64,000 nucleotides of DNA from Leptospira soteropolitanensis (GTDB lineage: Bacteria; Spirochaetota; Leptospiria; Leptospirales; Leptospiraceae): NCBI RefSeq assembly GCF_026151655.1, contig NZ_JAMQPN010000003.1:326559-390558 (forward strand), given 5' to 3'. The notes beneath the pieces are model-generated. The model saw only the letters and a list, made by a program, of their open reading frames with translations. It was not told the origin of the DNA and did not search any database. Shown one piece after another: positions 60,709 to 64,000 of the stretch. The position numbers and the translations under genes were made by a program. Each line of letters starts with the position of its first letter. The stretch's first letter is position 1.

Positions 60709-61080
60709 TCAAATCAGAAGTCTGACTGTTTTTGTTGGGAAATAGATAGGAGAATTATGGAAACTGGAAACCAGCCACTTTTTGGATGGATCAGGATGAA
60801 ATTTTGGTTTGGAAACAGTAAATCCTTTCCAAACGGGAAGTTTCACCTGCTTCCAAGTCAGAAAATCTGTGCTATTAGAAGATTGGAGTTCCTCGTGTAT
60901 GATAGGGCATTCACATGAATTTGTCGCATCTTCTTTGGAATCAGCTGTTTGGTGGCAAGGTGGGATAGAAGCCCGTTCCACAAATTTTTCTGCAGAAGTA
61001 CAAAACCCAAATACGGAAGTTTTACATCCGAGGTAGGCTAAAAAAATTAGAATGAATCCAATTACAAACTTTCGTTTCAT
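60709..61080 (-). CDS. Cys-containing lipoprotein, possibly metal-related
   Basis: The 123-aa product has a lipoprotein signal (GFILIFLAYLGC, Cys18 from the Met at 61080). The mature part has FGFCTSAEKF, IPPCHQTADS, NSCECPIIHEEL and two His-containing segments. The Cys/His spacing and the copper-protein gene just downstream suggest metal binding or delivery. An upstream ATG at 61095 would add five residues; I prefer 61080 for the signal shape. A GAGATG/CATCTC hairpin (60695-60710) overlaps the stop. Function is not known. Confidence 0.55.
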   Translation of the reverse strand: MKRKFVIGFILIFLAYLGCKTSVFGFCTSAEKFVERASIPPCHQTADSKEDATNSCECPIIHEELQSSNSTDFLTWKQVKLPVWKGFTVSKPKFHPDPSKKWLVSSFHNSPIYFPTKTVRLLI

Positions 61081-61120
61081 ACTCTTCTTCTGCATTGATT
61101 AGACGAACTGATTCTACCTC

Positions 61121-62344
<1,224 letters not shown>

Positions 62345-62352
62345 AAGGAAAG

Positions 62353-62378
62353 GTTACTATCTATAATACCTAAGTAAC
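62353..62378. promoter_or_regulatory. Inverted repeat around a TATAAT box between traB-like gene and cheD
   Basis: GTTACT (62353-62358) and AGTAAC (62373-62378) flank TATAAT at 62362-62367 in the 60-bp gap between two divergent genes. TATTAT on the other strand could serve the TraB-type gene. A shared operator over two back-to-back promoters is plausible; no convincing -35 box is seen. Confidence 0.35.
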
Positions 62379-62404
62379 GGTTCCACTCTCTAGAAACAAG
62401 TAGA

Positions 62405-62908
62405 ATGTCTATAAAATCCAAAATCATCAATGTGGGAATTGCCGACATCAAGGTCGGAAAAGATATGGATGTGCTCCGAACTACACTGGGTTCATGCATT
62501 GGAATCGTTTTGTATGATCCAGAACAGAAAGTGGGTGCCATTTCCCATATCATGCTTGCCAAAGATCCGACGGGCAAAGATGCCGTAAAGTTTCCGCATA
62601 AGTACGGGGAAACTGCTCTCCCTATTCTCGTAGAGATGATGAAACAACAAGGTTCCAATATTGGGCAGTATTCTTGCCGTATGTTTGGTGGGGCCTCGAT
62701 GTTCAAAGGAATCAACTCCCAATTTTTGCAAAACATTGGGGAACAGAATATTGCAATTGTCAAAAAATTTATGGAAGAGAATAAAATCCCTGTCATTGTG
62801 GAAGATGTGGCTGGGAACGAAGGAAGAACCATCAGTCTTTATTGTGACGACGGGCGCGTGTTGTTAAAAAAAGCTGGTATGGAGAAATACCTTTATAAGG
62901 TGCGTTAG
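62405..62908 (+). CDS. cheD: Chemoreceptor glutamine deamidase CheD
   Basis: The 167-aa product has the CheD catalytic pair: Cys31 in [13 protein letters not shown] and His48 in GAISHIML, and [13 protein letters not shown] plus [17 protein letters not shown] toward the end. It deamidates Gln to Glu in chemoreceptors and helps control CheC/CheA. Length fits the family. It starts 61 bp from the divergent TraB-type gene and is followed after 6 bp by an HDOD gene, so they are likely co-transcribed. Confidence 0.95.
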   Translation: MSIKSKIINVGIADIKVGKDMDVLRTTLGSCIGIVLYDPEQKVGAISHIMLAKDPTGKDAVKFPHKYGETALPILVEMMKQQGSNIGQYSCRMFGGASMFKGINSQFLQNIGEQNIAIVKKFMEENKIPVIVEDVAGNEGRTISLYCDDGRVLLKKAGMEKYLYKVR

Positions 62909-62914
62909 GCGAAT

Positions 62915-63769
62915 ATGCTAAAATCAAAGGTTGATGAAGTATTACAAGACGTAAATAAACTGCCTGCCATTTCGTCGGTTGTGTCGAAGGTATTGGAAAA
63001 ACTCCAAAAGCCGGACGTGAATATTGCAGACTTAGCTCAGGAAATTTCGAAAGACCCTGCCATCACTGCCAACGTAATTAAACTTTCTAACTCGGCTTAT
63101 TACAGAGCGTCTAAACCCATTCGTACGGTACAAGAGGCACTTATGACTCTTGGAATCAAAACGGTAAAAGAAATTGTACTTCTCACCGCAGCCAAAGGAA
63201 TCCTTTCCCAAGATTTGAATAGTTACCAATTAGAGGCAGCCCAACTTTGGACTTCTTCCCTACTGGTTGCAGAACTTTCGAGTAAAATTGTACAACATAA
63301 AAAACTAAAAATTGATAAAGACCTAGCCTTTACTTCTGGGTTACTTTGTAGTGTGGGGAAAATCGTTCTCGCTCAATTCTTTAGCCCAGTGATGATGCAA
63401 ATCAAAACAGATTTAAAAGACAACCAAGAACCCTTCCCTAACTTAGAGAAAAAATACTTCGGGTACACACATATGGAAGTGTCGGAAAATCTCTTAAAAC
63501 GTTGGAACTTCCCACAGGAACTTACCGATGTGGTTGCCAATTACCTAACTCCGGAAAATTCGAAAAGTAATCCAATCCTCACTTCTGTAGTACATATTGC
63601 GAGTATCCTTATTGTTGTATCTGGAATTGGAATTGATATTGGCGGTGAGTCTGTTCCTATTTCCCCTTTTGCACTTAGTCAAACAGGCGTTACAGAAGCA
63701 GATATTGAAACTTATTTCGTACATATCCCTGATTTACAAGCTGGTCTTGCCGATTTGTTGAACGTATAG
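62915..63769 (+). CDS. HDOD-domain protein
   Basis: The 284-aa product has the HDOD pattern: LPAISSVVSKVLEKLQKPDVNIADLAQEISKDPAITANVIKLSNSAYY and then VQEALMTLGIKTVKEIVLLTA (both shortened here to KLPAISSVVSKVLEKL and NVIKLSNSAYY in outline), with HxE-like metal sites absent as usual for HDOD. Such proteins act in signalling, often with c-di-GMP or chemotaxis. It lies just after cheD, so a role in motility or chemotaxis control is likely but unproved. Confidence 0.88.
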   Translation: MLKSKVDEVLQDVNKLPAISSVVSKVLEKLQKPDVNIADLAQEISKDPAITANVIKLSNSAYYRASKPIRTVQEALMTLGIKTVKEIVLLTAAKGILSQDLNSYQLEAAQLWTSSLLVAELSSKIVQHKKLKIDKDLAFTSGLLCSVGKIVLAQFFSPVMMQIKTDLKDNQEPFPNLEKKYFGYTHMEVSENLLKRWNFPQELTDVVANYLTPENSKSNPILTSVVHIASILIVVSGIGIDIGGESVPISPFALSQTGVTEADIETYFVHIPDLQAGLADLLNV

Positions 63770-63806
63770 TTTTTAATTATCTCTCTTCAAATTCGTACAA
63801 AATATT

Positions 63807-64000
63807 ATGAACATTATTTTTATTGGAGCAAGAGGCGCAGGAAAATCAAAGGTCTCACGTTCTCTTTCTAAAAAAACCGACTTCCCCGTTGTTTCCACTG
63901 ATTCCATAGCTGTTTATGAAACTGGAGGGATTTCTATTCCCAGTTTTGTGGAAAAGTTTGGCTGGAAACAATTTCGTGAATTAGAATATTCTATTTTGCA
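63807..64000 (+). CDS. Shikimate kinase-like protein (partial, cut by window end)
   Basis: The frame starts at ATG 63807 and runs off the window. It begins [20 protein letters not shown], a P-loop (GARGAGKS) at the N-terminus, then [37 protein letters not shown], with the Asp and FRELE positions typical of shikimate kinase. It should phosphorylate shikimate in aromatic amino-acid synthesis. The visible 64 residues leave a gluconate-kinase relative possible. Confidence 0.75.
   Translation, partial: MNIIFIGARGAGKSKVSRSLSKKTDFPVVSTDSIAVYETGGISIPSFVEKFGWKQFRELEYSIL

Overview
The window reads as chromosomal DNA of a spirochaete of the genus Leptospira. The AT-rich base composition, spirochaete-style lipoprotein signals ending in motifs such as TFYC and AFYC, DUF1574-type SGNH-like proteins, a eukaryotic-type UDP-glucose pyrophosphorylase and many short envelope lipoproteins all fit. 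The species is not determined; a saprophytic clade is a guess. No rRNA, tRNA, CRISPR array, insertion sequence or prophage was recognised. Coding density is high, with many overlapping or near-overlapping gene ends.

Layout. 1-5.7 kb: end of a proline-rich protein, a lipoprotein, a YhhN-type membrane protein, an Ada-like AraC/methyltransferase, HrpB helicase and a STAS/zinc-ribbon protein. 5.7-11.3 kb: WbpM/CapD-type sugar dehydratase, SspB-like protein, NCS2-type permease, HtpX and Apt. 11.4-15.5 kb: membrane-bound RsbW-like ATPase, divergent from an HtrA-like protease followed by a catalytically dead paralogue. 15.5-22.1 kb: minus-strand surface-glycan operon (nucleotidyltransferase-glycosyltransferase fusion, epimerase-like protein, GT2, SGNH-like protein, multi-pass membrane protein). 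22.1-25.6 kb: HExxH lipoprotein, a DUF1574-like protein and small genes. 25.7-33.6 kb: a long minus-strand operon with speE, an outer-membrane barrel / lipoprotein / metallopeptidase trio, pyrF, and an FAD oxidoreductase-DUF1365-cyclopropane-synthase-like lipid module.

33.7-39.8 kb: small accessory genes, including a DUF302 protein behind a CsoR-like palindrome, a small lipoprotein behind a long perfect palindrome, an ABM-like protein coupled to an ECF sigma factor, an EamA transporter, a ferritin-like protein with a histone-H1-like tail and a second YhhN protein. 39.9-45.3 kb: methylmalonyl-CoA mutase (two subunits) and MeaB. 45.4-48 kb: decayed duplicated sequence, two-component pair and PilZ protein. 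48-57 kb: RND pump, GT-C-like membrane protein, then an operon of a TolQ/ExbB-type channel, a TonB-type protein and an inactive papain-fold protein with fibronectin repeats. 57-64 kb: UGPase operon, an alpha/beta-hydrolase fold lacking its nucleophile, a Csp-like copper protein, TraB, CheD, HDOD and the start of a shikimate kinase.

The most unusual themes are enzyme folds with lost catalytic residues next to active partners or envelope machinery (pseudo-HtrA, pseudo-papain, pseudo-hydrolase, epimerase without Tyr), divergent gene pairs whose start codons overlap, and the palindrome-rich regulatory region around 34.2-35.7 kb. All functional statements rest on reading motifs; no database search was run.
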